A DNA stretch of 64,000 bases, taken from BP-133 sp040756995. Its GTDB lineage: Bacteria; Actinomycetota; Acidimicrobiia; IMCC26256; BP-133. Under the pieces are notes generated by a model, which made no database searches, was not told the DNA's origin, and saw only the letters and a list, made by a program, of their open reading frames with translations. Positions within the stretch are counted from its first letter, which is position 1, and every line of letters begins with the position of its first letter. Positions 16,552 to 25,245 of this stretch are shown one piece after another. Location of the stretch: the NCBI GenBank assembly GCA_040756995.1, contig JBFLYK010000004.1, forward strand, positions 124,001-188,000, read 5' to 3'. A program made the position numbers and the translations under genes.

Positions 16552-17898
16552 TCACCGGACGGCCCGGCGCCTCCGCCCGGTGCCGACGCAGAATCCGCCG
16601 AAGGCCAGCAGCACGCCGGCGAAGGCAGCCGCCAGGGCGGAACCGGCGCCGGTGTTGGCCAGCGCCGGATCGGGAGCAGCCTCAGCCGCCACCGCCGCCG
16701 TGTCGGTCGAAGCAGCCGCCGCCGGCCGCGGGGCCGCGGCGGGCTTGGCGGCGGGCTTCGGCGCGGGCGCCGCGGCCGGCTTGGGCGCCGTCGTCGGAGC
16801 GGGAGCGGGCGCCGGCGCGGGAGCGGGCGCGGAAGCCGGGGCCGGGGCCGGGGCGGCCTGGGCGGCCGTGGCGTTGATCTTCGAGACCGCCGCCTGCCCC
16901 GCCTTGCGGACGCTGTCCGGCACCGGGGCGTAGTTCAGGGCCGCCGACTTCCCCTGGCCGTCACCGAGGACGTAATTGAGGAAGGCGACCAGGTTCTCGC
17001 CCTTCTTCGGGTCCATCTTGGTCGGGACCAGGAGGTAGCTGGTCGTCGAGATCGGATAGATGCCCGGCTTGTTCGACGTGTAATTGAGCGTCAGCGTGCC
17101 GTCGAGGTTGGCCGCGGCGGCGTCGAGGGCCGCGGTCACCGCCGCCGTCTCCGGGCCCTTGAACTCGCCGGCGCCGTTCTTGACGAGCACCTCGGGGAGC
17201 TGCCGCTCGACGGCGAAGCTGTGCTCGCCGTAGCCGATGCCGCCCGCGGCCGCCTTCACGGCGTTGGACACACCGTCGGAACCGGCCTTGCCGATCTGAC
17301 CTTTGTCGGTCGGGAACGTCTCCGTCTTGCCCTTCGTCCATTCAGCAGGGGCCGCCTTGGCCAGGTAGTCGGTGAACACCCCCGACGTGCCCGACTTGTC
17401 GGACCGGACGAAGACCTGGATCGGAAGGTCCGGGCCCGCCGCGCCGTTGTCGGCGGCGATGGCCGGGTCGTTCCACTTCGTGATGGCACCGGCGAAGATC
17501 TTGGCGATCGTCGGAGCGGAAAGCTTCAGGTTGGTGAGGCCGGGAACGTTGTAGTGGATCCCGATACCACCGGCGGTGAAGGGGATGTAGACGAAGTCGC
17601 CGTACTTCGCCTTGATCTGGTCGACCTCGGCCGCCGAGGCCGGAACGTCGGAAGCGGCGAAGTCGACCGTACCGGCAATGAGCTGCGTCCGGCCGGCGCC
17701 CGAACCGACGCCGGTGTAGGCCACCGTGGCGCCAGTCGACTTGCTGAAGTCGGCCTTCCACTGCTCGATCATGTTGAGCGGGAACGTCGCCCCAGCGCCG
17801 GTCACCGTCACGTCTTTGTGGACTGCGGCGTCCGCCGCCGGGATGTTGAGCAGCAGCAGGCCCGCGAGAAACCCTGCCGCGATTGAACCGCGCTTCAC
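16552..17898 (-). CDS. pstS: Phosphate-binding protein PstS2 with C-terminal LAxTG cell-wall sorting signal
   Basis: The GTG at 17898 has an AAAGGAG site and gives 448 residues. Residues 1-24 are a plain Sec signal peptide (no lipobox Cys). The PstS core reads VTGAGATFPLNMIEQW, GVGSGAGRTQL and RSDKSGTSGVFT. From about residue 343 a Pro/Ala-rich linker of some 70 residues follows, then LANTG at 413-417, a hydrophobic helix and the tail RRRRAVR. That is a sortase substrate signal of the LAxTG type used by class E sortases in high-GC Gram-positives. PstS proteins are normally lipid-anchored, so this copy is probably bound to peptidoglycan. The gene is last in pstC2-A2-B2-S2, 36 bp after pstB2. 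Confidence 0.9.
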   Translation of the reverse strand: MKRGSIAAGFLAGLLLLNIPAADAAVHKDVTVTGAGATFPLNMIEQWKADFSKSTGATVAYTGVGSGAGRTQLIAGTVDFAASDVPASAAEVDQIKAKYGDFVYIPFTAGGIGIHYNVPGLTNLKLSAPTIAKIFAGAITKWNDPAIAADNGAAGPDLPIQVFVRSDKSGTSGVFTDYLAKAAPAEWTKGKTETFPTDKGQIGKAGSDGVSNAVKAAAGGIGYGEHSFAVERQLPEVLVKNGAGEFKGPETAAVTAALDAAAANLDGTLTLNYTSNKPGIYPISTTSYLLVPTKMDPKKGENLVAFLNYVLGDGQGKSAALNYAPVPDSVRKAGQAAVSKINATAAQAAPAPAPASAPAPAPAPAPAPTTAPKPAAAPAPKPAAKPAAAPRPAAAASTDTAAVAAEAAPDPALANTGAGSALAAAFAGVLLAFGGFCVGTGRRRRAVR

Positions 17899-17934
17899 GT
17901 GCTCTCCTTTGTTCTCTCTCAGTTGAGACCTTGC

Positions 17935-18780
17935 TCAGCCAAAGCGGCCGTGGATGTAGTCCTCGGTACGGGGATCGTTGGGAGCGTTGAACAGCTCGCT
18001 GGTCGGGCCGAACTCGACGATCCGGCCGGGCTCGCCTTTGTCGGCCAGGAAGAAGGCGGTGTAGTCCGACACCCGGGCCGCCTGCTGCATGTTGTGGGTG
18101 ACGATCACGATCGTGACCTGGTGACGGATCTCCCGGATCGTCTCCTCGATGCGCATGGTCGACGACGGGTCGAGGGCCGAGCACGGCTCGTCCATCAGCA
18201 GGACCTTCGGGCTCACCGCCAGCGACCGGGCGATGCACAGCCGCTGTTGCTGGCCGCCCGACAGGGCGCCGGCCGGGGCGTTGAGACGATCCTTCACCTC
18301 GTTCCACAGGCCGGCCCGGGTGAGGTTGCGCTCCATCGTCTCGGCCTTGTCCCGGCAGGGGATGCCGGCCAGCTTCAGGCCCGAGAGCACGTTCTCGCCG
18401 ATGCTCATGGTCGGGAACGGATTCGGCTTCTGGAACACCATCCCGATCCGCAGCCGCATGAGGGCGGGTCGGACGCCCGGCGCATAGATGTCGACGCCGT
18501 CGAGCCGGACTTCGCCGGCCATGGCCGCCGTCGGGATCAGTTCGTGCATCCGGTTGAGCGTGCGGATGAACGTCGACTTGCCGCAGCCGGAGGGGCCGAT
18601 GATCGATGTGACACTGCCGGCCGGCATCTCCATGTCGACCCCGGCCACGATGCAGTGCTTCCCGAACCAGGCCGTCACGCCGTGCGCCTGGAGTGTGCCC
18701 CCATCCGAGACGGCGGGCTGGGGGCCCGTCGACAGGACTGCGGTGTCGATGCGGACGTCGGTGGCGGGGATGTCGGTCAC
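17935..18780 (-). CDS. pstB: Phosphate ABC transporter ATP-binding protein PstB2
   Basis: The GTG at 18780 overlaps the pstA2 TGA (GTGA) and gives 281 residues. Walker A is GPSGCGKST, the Q-loop is RIGMVFQKPNPFPTMSIGEN, the signature is LSGGQQQR, and Walker B is VLLMDEPCSALDP with THNMQQAARVSD after it. It is clearly a PstB and a diverged paralogue of PstB1. It energises PstC2/PstA2. The reading frame stays open for 90 bases upstream, but the coupled GTG is the more likely start. Confidence 0.93.
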   Translation of the reverse strand: MTDIPATDVRIDTAVLSTGPQPAVSDGGTLQAHGVTAWFGKHCIVAGVDMEMPAGSVTSIIGPSGCGKSTFIRTLNRMHELIPTAAMAGEVRLDGVDIYAPGVRPALMRLRIGMVFQKPNPFPTMSIGENVLSGLKLAGIPCRDKAETMERNLTRAGLWNEVKDRLNAPAGALSGGQQQRLCIARSLAVSPKVLLMDEPCSALDPSSTMRIEETIREIRHQVTIVIVTHNMQQAARVSDYTAFFLADKGEPGRIVEFGPTSELFNAPNDPRTEDYIHGRFG

Positions 18781-19835
18781 GAGTGAGCCTTTCGTCCGCG
18801 GGCGGCGACCGCCCGCGCCAGGGTGAACAGAGACAGGACGAGCACGATCAGCACCAGGGCGCCGGCCCACCCTCGGGCGATCTGGGTCGGCAGGGCGGCC
18901 CGCACCCGCTGGAAGGCGAACAGCGGGAGCGACGACTGCGGCCCTTCGAAGGGGTTGACGTTGACGCTGTCCGACCCGAAGGCCGTCATGAGCAGCGGCG
19001 CCGTCTCACCGGCGATACGGCTGACGCCGAGCACGGTGGCGGTCACGAGCCCGCTGCGGGCCGCCGGAAGGACGATCCGCATGACCATCTTCCATTGCGG
19101 GGCGCCCAGCGCCAGCGCCGATTCCCGCAGCCCGTCCGGCACGAGCTTGATGACTTCTTCGGCGGTCCGGGCGACCGTCGGCAGCATCAGCACCGAAAGG
19201 GCCATGGCGGCCGAGAGGCCGGAGAAACCCTGGTCGAACTTGATGACGAACATCGTGAAGATGAACAGGCCGGCCACGATCGACGGGATGCCGCTCATGG
19301 CGTCGACCAGCACCCGCGTCACCCGGGCCAGCCGCCCCCGGGATTCGGTGAGGTGGATGGCGGTGAGGAGGCCGAGCGGCGTGGCCAGGAGTGTGGCCAG
19401 TCCCACCTGCTGGAAGGTTCCGATGATGGCGTGCTTGGCCCCGCCGACGGTGGCCGGATCGGCCGGCCCGGCCTGTTCCAGGGTCTCGGTGAAGAAGGCC
19501 TTGGTGATGCCGGGAAAGCCCTTGCTCACCACGTAGACGACGATCAGCACCAGCGGCACGACGGTGCAGAGCCCGGCGGTGGCGACCAGCATCGTGGCCA
19601 CCCGGTCCTTGGCCACAACCTTGCCGTGGCTTCGGTAGTTCTCGAACCAATCGACGGCGATGAAGCCGACGTAGGTGCACAGGGCCCAGCCCAGGCCGCC
19701 GGCCAGTGGGGTCACGGCGAACAGGAGGGCCATGAAGACGCCGACGACGGCGAGGATCTGCAGCGGCCGCTCGAGGAGCTCCCGGGGGCTCTGGCGGACC
19801 TTGCGGGGCTGGGGCAGCGCCGCGGCCGGAATCAC
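18777..19835 (-). CDS. pstA: Phosphate ABC transporter permease PstA2 with extra N-terminal membrane segments
   Basis: The GTG at 19835 overlaps the pstC2 stop (GTGA) and gives 352 residues, about 50 more than PstA1. The extra part is an N-terminal block with two predicted membrane helices (ILAVVGVFMALLFAVTPLAGG and a following hydrophobic run) ending near FENYRSHG, before the usual first PstA helix. The permease core has ESALALGAPQWKMVMRIVLPAA and GVSRIAGETAPLLMTAFG. It works with PstC2 as the phosphate channel. Confidence 0.9.
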   Translation of the reverse strand: MIPAAALPQPRKVRQSPRELLERPLQILAVVGVFMALLFAVTPLAGGLGWALCTYVGFIAVDWFENYRSHGKVVAKDRVATMLVATAGLCTVVPLVLIVVYVVSKGFPGITKAFFTETLEQAGPADPATVGGAKHAIIGTFQQVGLATLLATPLGLLTAIHLTESRGRLARVTRVLVDAMSGIPSIVAGLFIFTMFVIKFDQGFSGLSAAMALSVLMLPTVARTAEEVIKLVPDGLRESALALGAPQWKMVMRIVLPAARSGLVTATVLGVSRIAGETAPLLMTAFGSDSVNVNPFEGPQSSLPLFAFQRVRAALPTQIARGWAGALVLIVLVLSLFTLARAVAARGRKAHS

Positions 19836-20821
19836 TCCATCTTCCCCTTGCTCGTCTTGTTCACGATGAGCCGGGCCCCGGTGTTCACGATCAGCGTGAT
19901 GATGAACAGGGCCAGGCCGGCGGCCACCAGGGCGTGGCGCTGGGCCTCCCCGGCCTCGCCGAAGTTGTTGGCGATGAGGCCGGCCACCGACCCGCCCCCG
20001 GGGCTCAGGATCTCGGTGTGGAGCTGGAAGTTGAACGACAGGATCAGGGCGATGGCGATCGTCTCGCCGAGCGCCCGTCCGAGCCCGAGCATGGCGGCGC
20101 CGACGATGCCGCTCCGCCCGAAGGGCAGGATGACCGAGCGGATCATCCCCCACCGGCTGCCGCCGAGGGCCAGGGCGGCCTCGCACACGCCCCGGGGCGC
20201 CTGGGCCAGCACCTCCCGGGTCACCGAGGCGACGATCGGCAGCACCATGAGCCCGACGACGATGCCGGCGATGAACATCGAGGAGCCGAACACCGGCCGG
20301 GTGGTGTGGAAGAACGGGATGAAGCCGAGGTGATCGGTCAGCCACCGGCTCGTTCCCATGAGGTGGGGCTGCAGGTAGTACAGGCCCCACATCCCGTAGA
20401 TGAGGCTGGGGACGGCGGCCAGCAGGTCGAGGAGGGCGACCAGCGGCCGCCCGAGCCGGGCGGGGGCGTACTCGTTGACGAAGAGGGCCGAGCCGATGGC
20501 GATGGGCAGGGCCACGAGGAGGGCGATGACGGCGATCAGCGTCGTGCCGTACATCACGGCGGCGATGCCGAACCGGGCCGGCTCGCTGTCGGGCTGCCAC
20601 TCGAAGGTGGTGAGGAACTTCACGAGGCCGGCCTGGCGGAGGGCGGGGGCGGCGTCGATGAAGAGGAAGACGGCGACGAGGCCGAGGATCCCGAGGACGC
20701 TGGCCGCACCGGCCGCGGCCGCCAGTTTGAAGACGCGGTCACCCGTGCTCAGCCCGGGGTCCAACTGCCGGGGCTCGGGTAGTGGCCGCGCCGGCTCAAC
20801 CAGAAGGCCCAGATCACTCAT
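19832..20821 (-). CDS. pstC: Phosphate ABC transporter permease PstC2
   Basis: The 329-residue protein has a first helix near residues 33-55 and the PstC core, with the EAA loop EAALALGGSRWGMIRSVILPF near residue 220 and LGLGRALGETIAIALILSF after it. It is the first gene of the second transporter operon. Gene order C-A-B-S with the binding protein last differs from the common S-C-A-B order. PHO-box-like repeats lie about 90 bp upstream. Confidence 0.93.
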   Translation of the reverse strand: MSDLGLLVEPARPLPEPRQLDPGLSTGDRVFKLAAAAGAASVLGILGLVAVFLFIDAAPALRQAGLVKFLTTFEWQPDSEPARFGIAAVMYGTTLIAVIALLVALPIAIGSALFVNEYAPARLGRPLVALLDLLAAVPSLIYGMWGLYYLQPHLMGTSRWLTDHLGFIPFFHTTRPVFGSSMFIAGIVVGLMVLPIVASVTREVLAQAPRGVCEAALALGGSRWGMIRSVILPFGRSGIVGAAMLGLGRALGETIAIALILSFNFQLHTEILSPGGGSVAGLIANNFGEAGEAQRHALVAAGLALFIITLIVNTGARLIVNKTSKGKME

Positions 20822-20907
20822 CGATTCCGCCGCTTCCCTCTCTGCATGGCCCGTGCGGGGGCAGGGGGAAGCATGGGCGGTCGATATGACCCGGTTCTGG
20901 CTGGAAA

Positions 20908-20935
20908 GTGAAGGAAGTACTAACGGTTAGGCAAG
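20908..20935 (-). promoter_or_regulatory. Candidate PHO box upstream of pstC2
   Basis: On the minus strand CTTGCC, GTTAGT and CTTCAC units occur in 11-bp register ending about 87 bp before the pstC2 ATG. The CTTxxC variant also occurs as the middle unit at pstS1. The similarity to GTTCACC is partial. The rest of the 20822-21040 gap shows nothing recognisable. Confidence 0.35.
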
Positions 20936-21040
20936 AACGACGGACGCCGACACCGGAGAGCGGTGATACCGGTTCGCTTTCGCTTCGCGCTCGCCGTGAC
21001 GGCAACGGGCGTTTACCCGCCCGTCACCAGCGACGGAGCG

Positions 21041-21313
21041 TCATTCCTCCTCGGTACCCAGGTCCCAGTCGAGGATCAGAGCCTCACGCTCCGCGTCACG
21101 GGCGACCCGTTCGCGGTTCCGCCGGAACTGCGGATCGTGCGGGGGTAGCAGCTGGAGCCGGGCCAGGGCCCGCTGCCGGAACTCGTCGATGGCCCCCCGG
21201 TCGCCGAAGACGCCCTGGACCTCCCAGTGGGGCGCCAGGGGACCGAGGTAGACGATCCGCACGTGCCCCTGGGGCGGTTGGGGCTGCTCCAGTTCTTCGG
21301 GTGAGGTGGCCAT
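21041..21313 (-). CDS. Small hypothetical protein
   Basis: I do not recognise this 90-residue protein. After a Pro/Gln/Glu-rich start it has HVRIVYLGPLAPHWEVQGV, which looks like two beta strands, then a helical Arg/Glu-rich second half (EFRQRALARLQLLPPHDP, RERVARDAEREALILDWDLG). It is soluble, with no signal or membrane segment. It is 25 bp upstream of the htrA stop side on the same strand but transcribed after htrA, so it may be the last gene of that unit. Confidence 0.65.
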   Translation of the reverse strand: MATSPEELEQPQPPQGHVRIVYLGPLAPHWEVQGVFGDRGAIDEFRQRALARLQLLPPHDPQFRRNRERVARDAEREALILDWDLGTEEE

Positions 21314-21337
21314 GCCGGAGAGCCTAACGGCCCCCGC

Positions 21338-22873
21338 TCAGTCGGCGTCGACGGGGCGCTCGCCCAGCTTGACGGTGACCTCCCTGGTCTGGTCGCCGCG
21401 GCGGAACGTCACCTTGACCTCGTCCCCGGGCTTGTGAGAGTTGACGGCGGCGGTGACGTCCTCGGCCGTCTTGACCTCCTTGCCGTCCATCGAGGTGATC
21501 ACGTCCCCGTTGCGGAGGCCGGCCACCTCGGCGGCCGATCCGGCGGTCACGTCGGCCACGAGTGCGCCCGTCTCGGCGTTGAGGCCGAGCTCCTCGGCGA
21601 TCGAGGGGGTGAGGGTGAACATCTTCACCCCGAGGAACGGGCGGCTCTGGGTGCCGCCCTGGCGCAGCTGCTCGATGATCGGCTTGGCGGCGTTGATGGC
21701 GATCGAGAAGCCGATGTTCTCGGCGCCGCCCGCTACCGCCGTGTTGATCCCGACCACCTCGGCCGCCGAGTTCACCAGGGGCCCTCCGGAGTTGCCGGGA
21801 TTGATGGCCGTGTCGGTCTGGATGACATGCTCGAGCCGGGTGCCGTCCTCCGCCGTGATCGTGCGGTCCTCGGCTGAGACGATGCCCCGGGTGACCGTCA
21901 ACCCGCCCTGCAGCCCGAGGGCGTTGCCGATGGCGATCACGTCGTCGCCGACCTTCATGGCCGCGGAGTCTCCGAGGGCGGCAACGGGCAGATCGGCGGC
22001 TTCGACTTTCAGCACGGCGAGGTCGGTGGTCGGATCCCGACCAAGAACGCGAGCAGGCATCTTTCGGTCGTCGGCGAAAACCACTTCAATGCTCTGCGCG
22101 CCTGCGATCACGTGGTTGTTCGTCACGATCACCCCATCAGGGGCGATCACGAAGCCCGTCCCCGCGCCCTGGCCCGGCACCGGCCGGAGGAAGTCGCCCA
22201 GGCTCAGCGTCCGGGTGCGGATGGAGACCACCGCCGGCTGCACCTTGGCCAGGATCTCCTGGATGTCGCCCGTCCGGGGGATCCTCGACGTGTTGTTGGA
22301 GAAGGTGAGCGGCCGGCCCGGGCTCGTCGACTCGTCGTCCTTCAGGGTCGCCACCAGCAGGCCGGCCACCAGCGCCCCGACCACGGCGCCGGTCACCGCC
22401 GCCAGCAGCACCGGCCGGCGGCCGCTCGGGGGGCGGGCCGGCACGGTCACCGGGGGCTCGCCCCAGCTGGGCGCGGTCGGGCCGGCGATCTGCCAGGCCG
22501 GCGGCGGCGTGGAGGGCGGGGGCGTGGACGACGGAGGCGGCGGAGCGGCGCTCTCCTCGGCCAGCGGGTTGACCCAGGCGTCGGGCGACGCCAGCGGGTT
22601 CTCCCACGATGCGGGCCGCGCCGTCGGCTCCGTCGGATCGGTGGCCGTCGGATCGGCCTCCGGCGGCGGGCTCGAGCCCGGCGGCGGATCGGCGGCCGGC
22701 GGCGGTGGCGGTGGCGGTGGCGGTGGCGGTGGCGGAGCCGACGCCGGCCGCGGAGCCGGGGCCCAGGGCGACCGCGCCCCGGGCTCGGCCGGTTCCCACG
22801 GCGACGACGAGGGCCGATCCACCGGGCGCCCGGCCTCCGAACCCTCAGCACCCGGCGTGCGCTCGTCTGCCAT
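21338..22873 (-). CDS. Membrane-anchored HtrA/DegP-type serine protease with PDZ domain
   Basis: The 511-residue protein has a long Pro-rich cytoplasmic N-terminus (13 consecutive prolines at about residues 47-59), one membrane helix (about 154-176), then an extracytoplasmic trypsin-like protease with triad His254 (TNNHVIAGA), Asp284 (TTDLAVLKV) and Ser362 (GNSGGPL). A PDZ domain covers about residues 410-500 (GLRNGDVITSMDGKEV). This is the actinobacterial HtrA/PepD layout. It degrades or refolds damaged exported proteins. In mycobacteria htrA sits in the sigE-rseA neighbourhood, and here a SigE-like module lies 2 kb away on the same strand. Confidence 0.92.
   Translation of the reverse strand: MADERTPGAEGSEAGRPVDRPSSSPWEPAEPGARSPWAPAPRPASAPPPPPPPPPPPPPAADPPPGSSPPPEADPTATDPTEPTARPASWENPLASPDAWVNPLAEESAAPPPPSSTPPPSTPPPAWQIAGPTAPSWGEPPVTVPARPPSGRRPVLLAAVTGAVVGALVAGLLVATLKDDESTSPGRPLTFSNNTSRIPRTGDIQEILAKVQPAVVSIRTRTLSLGDFLRPVPGQGAGTGFVIAPDGVIVTNNHVIAGAQSIEVVFADDRKMPARVLGRDPTTDLAVLKVEAADLPVAALGDSAAMKVGDDVIAIGNALGLQGGLTVTRGIVSAEDRTITAEDGTRLEHVIQTDTAINPGNSGGPLVNSAAEVVGINTAVAGGAENIGFSIAINAAKPIIEQLRQGGTQSRPFLGVKMFTLTPSIAEELGLNAETGALVADVTAGSAAEVAGLRNGDVITSMDGKEVKTAEDVTAAVNSHKPGDEVKVTFRRGDQTREVTVKLGERPVDAD
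22694..22735. repeat. GGT/GGC triplet microsatellite encoding polyproline in htrA
   Basis: A GGCGGT repeat of six-base period runs for about 40 bases and encodes the polyproline tract of HtrA on the minus strand. Such a tract could vary in length by slippage, but being in triplets it would keep the frame. Confidence 0.7.
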
Positions 22874-22982
22874 GACCTACCTCCCCGGAGCCCGGTCTGC
22901 GACCCGCCGCCCGTACCTTGTTCCGGTGTACCCCATCCGATGCGGGAACCACGAGTTGCCGCCCGACGTTTGAGACTGATGC

Positions 22983-23219
22983 ATGGATCATGAATGGATG
23001 CGTTATGCGGCCTGCCGGGATCGCTCCCCGGCGCAGTTCTTCCCCTCCGATGGGGTCGGGGTCGAGGTGGCCAAGCGGACGTGCGTTGAGTGCTGCGTAC
23101 GGCTCGAGTGCCTCGAGTATGCCCTGATCCACCGGATCGACCACGGGGTCTGGGGCGGCTGCTCGGAGCGGGAACGGCGACGGATCCTGCGTCGCCGCCG
23201 CACGCTCACCTCCACCTGA
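22983..23219 (+). CDS. WhiB-family iron-sulfur transcription regulator
   Basis: The 78-residue protein has the WhiB cysteine set: Cys11, then Cys34, Cys37 and Cys43 (CVECCVRLECLEYAL), with an extra Cys38 where most members have Ala or Pro. The turn GVWGG and a C-terminal basic tail RRRILRRRR follow. WhiB proteins bind a [4Fe-4S] cluster and work with the housekeeping sigma factor. It is divergent from htrA and lies convergent with rseB, whose 3' end it overlaps by 14 bases. Confidence 0.9.
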   Translation: MDHEWMRYAACRDRSPAQFFPSDGVGVEVAKRTCVECCVRLECLEYALIHRIDHGVWGGCSERERRRILRRRRTLTST

Positions 23220-24246
23220 ACAGCGATACCACGGCCTGGGCGACCCGCCGCAGCCGCCCGGGCGGGTCGGCGTGGGGCAGGTCCCGGACCGCGTCGGCCA
23301 GGTCGCTCCAGGGCGCGTCGGTCACCGCCGTGTAGACGATCCCGTCGCTCTCCCACACCACGGCCTCGCCCACGGAGGCCGTATAGGCCCGCATCGTGTG
23401 GCCGGCGATCTCGACCCGCCGGCCGCTTGCCGTCTCTCCGGCCAGGTTGGTCCGGGTGTTCTTGAGATGGCCCCGCTGCTCGAACACCGACAGGCCGTGG
23501 AGCCCGTCGCTGTAGAACTGCTGCACCACCCCGCCGGACTTGTAGGCCCCCACCCGCCGGTAGCCGTTGCCGATCCGGTTCTTGAGCTTGTAGGGCGCCT
23601 TGAGGTGGCGGGCCGGGGCCGGTTCCTGCGATCGGGCGACCCGGGGGGTGCTGCCCGCCGCCGCCACCTCGATGGTGCCGCCGCTGGAGATCCTGGTGAA
23701 CGCCACCGACCGGTAGGGGGCGCCCTGGGCGTCGAGCAGCTCCCGGCGCAGCAGCAGACCGCTCTGGCGGTCGACGTAGAGCCGCTCCCGGGGCCGGCTC
23801 CCCGTCACCAGCTGGACCGCCACCATGTCGGTGGGCCGCCCGGCCACGTCGGGGCCCGGTGCGATCGCCAGCCGGTACTTCGCCGTCGGCGACGGCCCGA
23901 GGGTGGCGACGTCGTGGCCCCAGAGGCTGAGCCATCCGTCGGTGCCGTGGACCATGCGGCGGGCGCCGGCGCCGACCACCTCGTCCCCGAAGCGGAGGAC
24001 GCCACCGGCGCTGTGGACGGGGACGTGCTCGGTGTGCCGCCGACGCCCGTCCCGCCACTCGACGGCCACCACCCCCTCGAACGACTGGGTCTGGGCCGCC
24101 TCGCGGGCCCGGTCGAGAAGCTCGACGGCGCTCGCGTGCGCCGGCCCTACCGCCGGGTCGGCCGCCGGGTCGGCGGACGCCGGCGCCAGCCCGTAGACCA
24201 TGGAACAGGCCGCCAGGCAGCCCAGGGCCAGACGCGCCCGGCTCAC
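23206..24246 (-). CDS. RseB/MucB-like sigma-factor regulatory protein
   Basis: The GTG at 24246 overlaps the anti-sigma TGA (GTGA) and gives 346 residues. A signal peptide with a possible lipobox (LALGCLAAC) is followed by a MucB/RseB-type N-terminal lipoprotein-like domain (SFEGVVAVEWRDGRRRHTEHVPVHS; LYVDRQSGLLLRRELLD) and a C-terminal domain with YSDGLHGLSVFEQRG. Such proteins bind the periplasmic part of the anti-sigma factor and protect it from cleavage until envelope stress occurs. The position directly after the anti-sigma gene supports the call. Confidence 0.8.
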   Translation of the reverse strand: MSRARLALGCLAACSMVYGLAPASADPAADPAVGPAHASAVELLDRAREAAQTQSFEGVVAVEWRDGRRRHTEHVPVHSAGGVLRFGDEVVGAGARRMVHGTDGWLSLWGHDVATLGPSPTAKYRLAIAPGPDVAGRPTDMVAVQLVTGSRPRERLYVDRQSGLLLRRELLDAQGAPYRSVAFTRISSGGTIEVAAAGSTPRVARSQEPAPARHLKAPYKLKNRIGNGYRRVGAYKSGGVVQQFYSDGLHGLSVFEQRGHLKNTRTNLAGETASGRRVEIAGHTMRAYTASVGEAVVWESDGIVYTAVTDAPWSDLADAVRDLPHADPPGRLRRVAQAVVSLFRWR

Positions 24247-24671
24247 GGCCCGAAGCGGACGGGGACGGCGATGGGGGCCAGCTGGCTTAGGGGGTCGCCG
24301 GTGATCGATGCCCGGGCGGCGTGGGACCCGGCCAGCGACGGGAGTGAGGGAGCCACCTCCGGCTCCTGGGGCAACAGTACGGCGATCCCGGCCGCCACCG
24401 CCGCGACCAGAGCCCAGGCCGCCCGGCGGCGGGGAGAGGCCACCTCCACCGGGACCGGCCGGTCGACGAGCGGCCGGGGGGCGGCGTGGACGGGCAGGAT
24501 CCGGATGGCGTGACGGGCGGCGGCGATGTCGTCGAGTTCGGCCCGGCACTCGGCGCAGGCGTCCAGGTGCGCCTCGGCTTCCCGCCGGGCGGCAGGGGCC
24601 AACTCATCGTCGAGGTAGGCGGACAGGGCGTCGTCCAGGTGCCCGCCGCGCCCGGGTGGCCGGGGCGTCAC
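24243..24671 (-). CDS. Zinc-binding anti-sigma factor (RseA-like)
   Basis: The GTG at 24671 overlaps the sigma factor stop. The 142-residue protein has an N-terminal zinc anti-sigma domain with the HxxxCxxC motif (HLDACAECRAEL, residues 35-46), one membrane helix near residues 85-101 and a short extracytoplasmic tail. It should hold the ECF sigma factor at the membrane until the tail is released. Coupling by 4-bp overlap on both sides suggests stoichiometric synthesis of sigma, anti-sigma and RseB. Confidence 0.88.
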   Translation of the reverse strand: MTPRPPGRGGHLDDALSAYLDDELAPAARREAEAHLDACAECRAELDDIAAARHAIRILPVHAAPRPLVDRPVPVEVASPRRRAAWALVAAVAAGIAVLLPQEPEVAPSLPSLAGSHAARASITGDPLSQLAPIAVPVRFGP

Positions 24672-25159
24672 TGCAGCGCCCCCCGCAGGAGTCGCCGCCC
24701 GCGGTGGATGCGGGAGCGGACCGTACCGACGGGGACGGAGATGGCGTCGGCGATCTCCTCGTAGCTGAGGCCGACCACGTCGCAGAGGACGACGGCGGTG
24801 CGGAACTCCTCCGGCAGGCGGCGGAGGGCCGCCTGGACGTCGTCCGACAGGCGCTCGGTCGCTTCGTCGGCGCTCGGGGCGGAGGGCAGGAGCCGCTCCG
24901 GATCATCCGGCAGGACCTCGACCGGTCGGCGCCGCTTGCGCCGTACCTCGTCGAGGAAGACGTTCGTCACGATCCGGGACAACCAAGCCTCCATCGACCC
25001 CGGCTGGTAGGTCTCGAGCCCCTTACGAACCCGGAGCAGAGCCTCCTGGACGAGGTCGTACGCGTCATCATCGTTGCCGGTCAGCCGGTAGGCCACGTTG
25101 TAGAGGAAGCGCCCGTGAGTACGGGCGACCGCTTCCCACGTGGGAACCTCGCCGGTCAT
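24668..25159 (-). CDS. ECF RNA polymerase sigma factor, SigE/RpoE-like
   Basis: The 163-residue protein has region 2 (YRLTGNDDDAYDLVQEALLRVRKGL, then AWLSRIVTNVFLDEVRRKRRR) and region 4 (LPEEFRTAVVLCDVVGLSYEEIADAISVPVGTVRSRIHRGRRLLR) of an ECF sigma factor. The best family likeness is to mycobacterial SigE, which responds to envelope stress. It heads a sigma/anti-sigma/RseB unit. TatA lies upstream and htrA downstream, which is a recognisable variant of the sigE-rseA-htrA-tatB arrangement of actinomycetes. Confidence 0.9.
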   Translation of the reverse strand: MTGEVPTWEAVARTHGRFLYNVAYRLTGNDDDAYDLVQEALLRVRKGLETYQPGSMEAWLSRIVTNVFLDEVRRKRRRPVEVLPDDPERLLPSAPSADEATERLSDDVQAALRRLPEEFRTAVVLCDVVGLSYEEIADAISVPVGTVRSRIHRGRRLLRGALQ

Positions 25160-25245
25160 CTGGAGGAACGCTGGCCGGGGCCGAGGAGTTCCCGTCCCCC
25201 CGCCGTTGCGTTCCTCGGCCGACCCGGAGATGGCGCCGGAGGCGC

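Noticed and set aside
22694..22735. Regular triplet repeat considered as a CRISPR or recombination site
   Set aside because: It is a simple six-base microsatellite coding for proline; there are no spacers.
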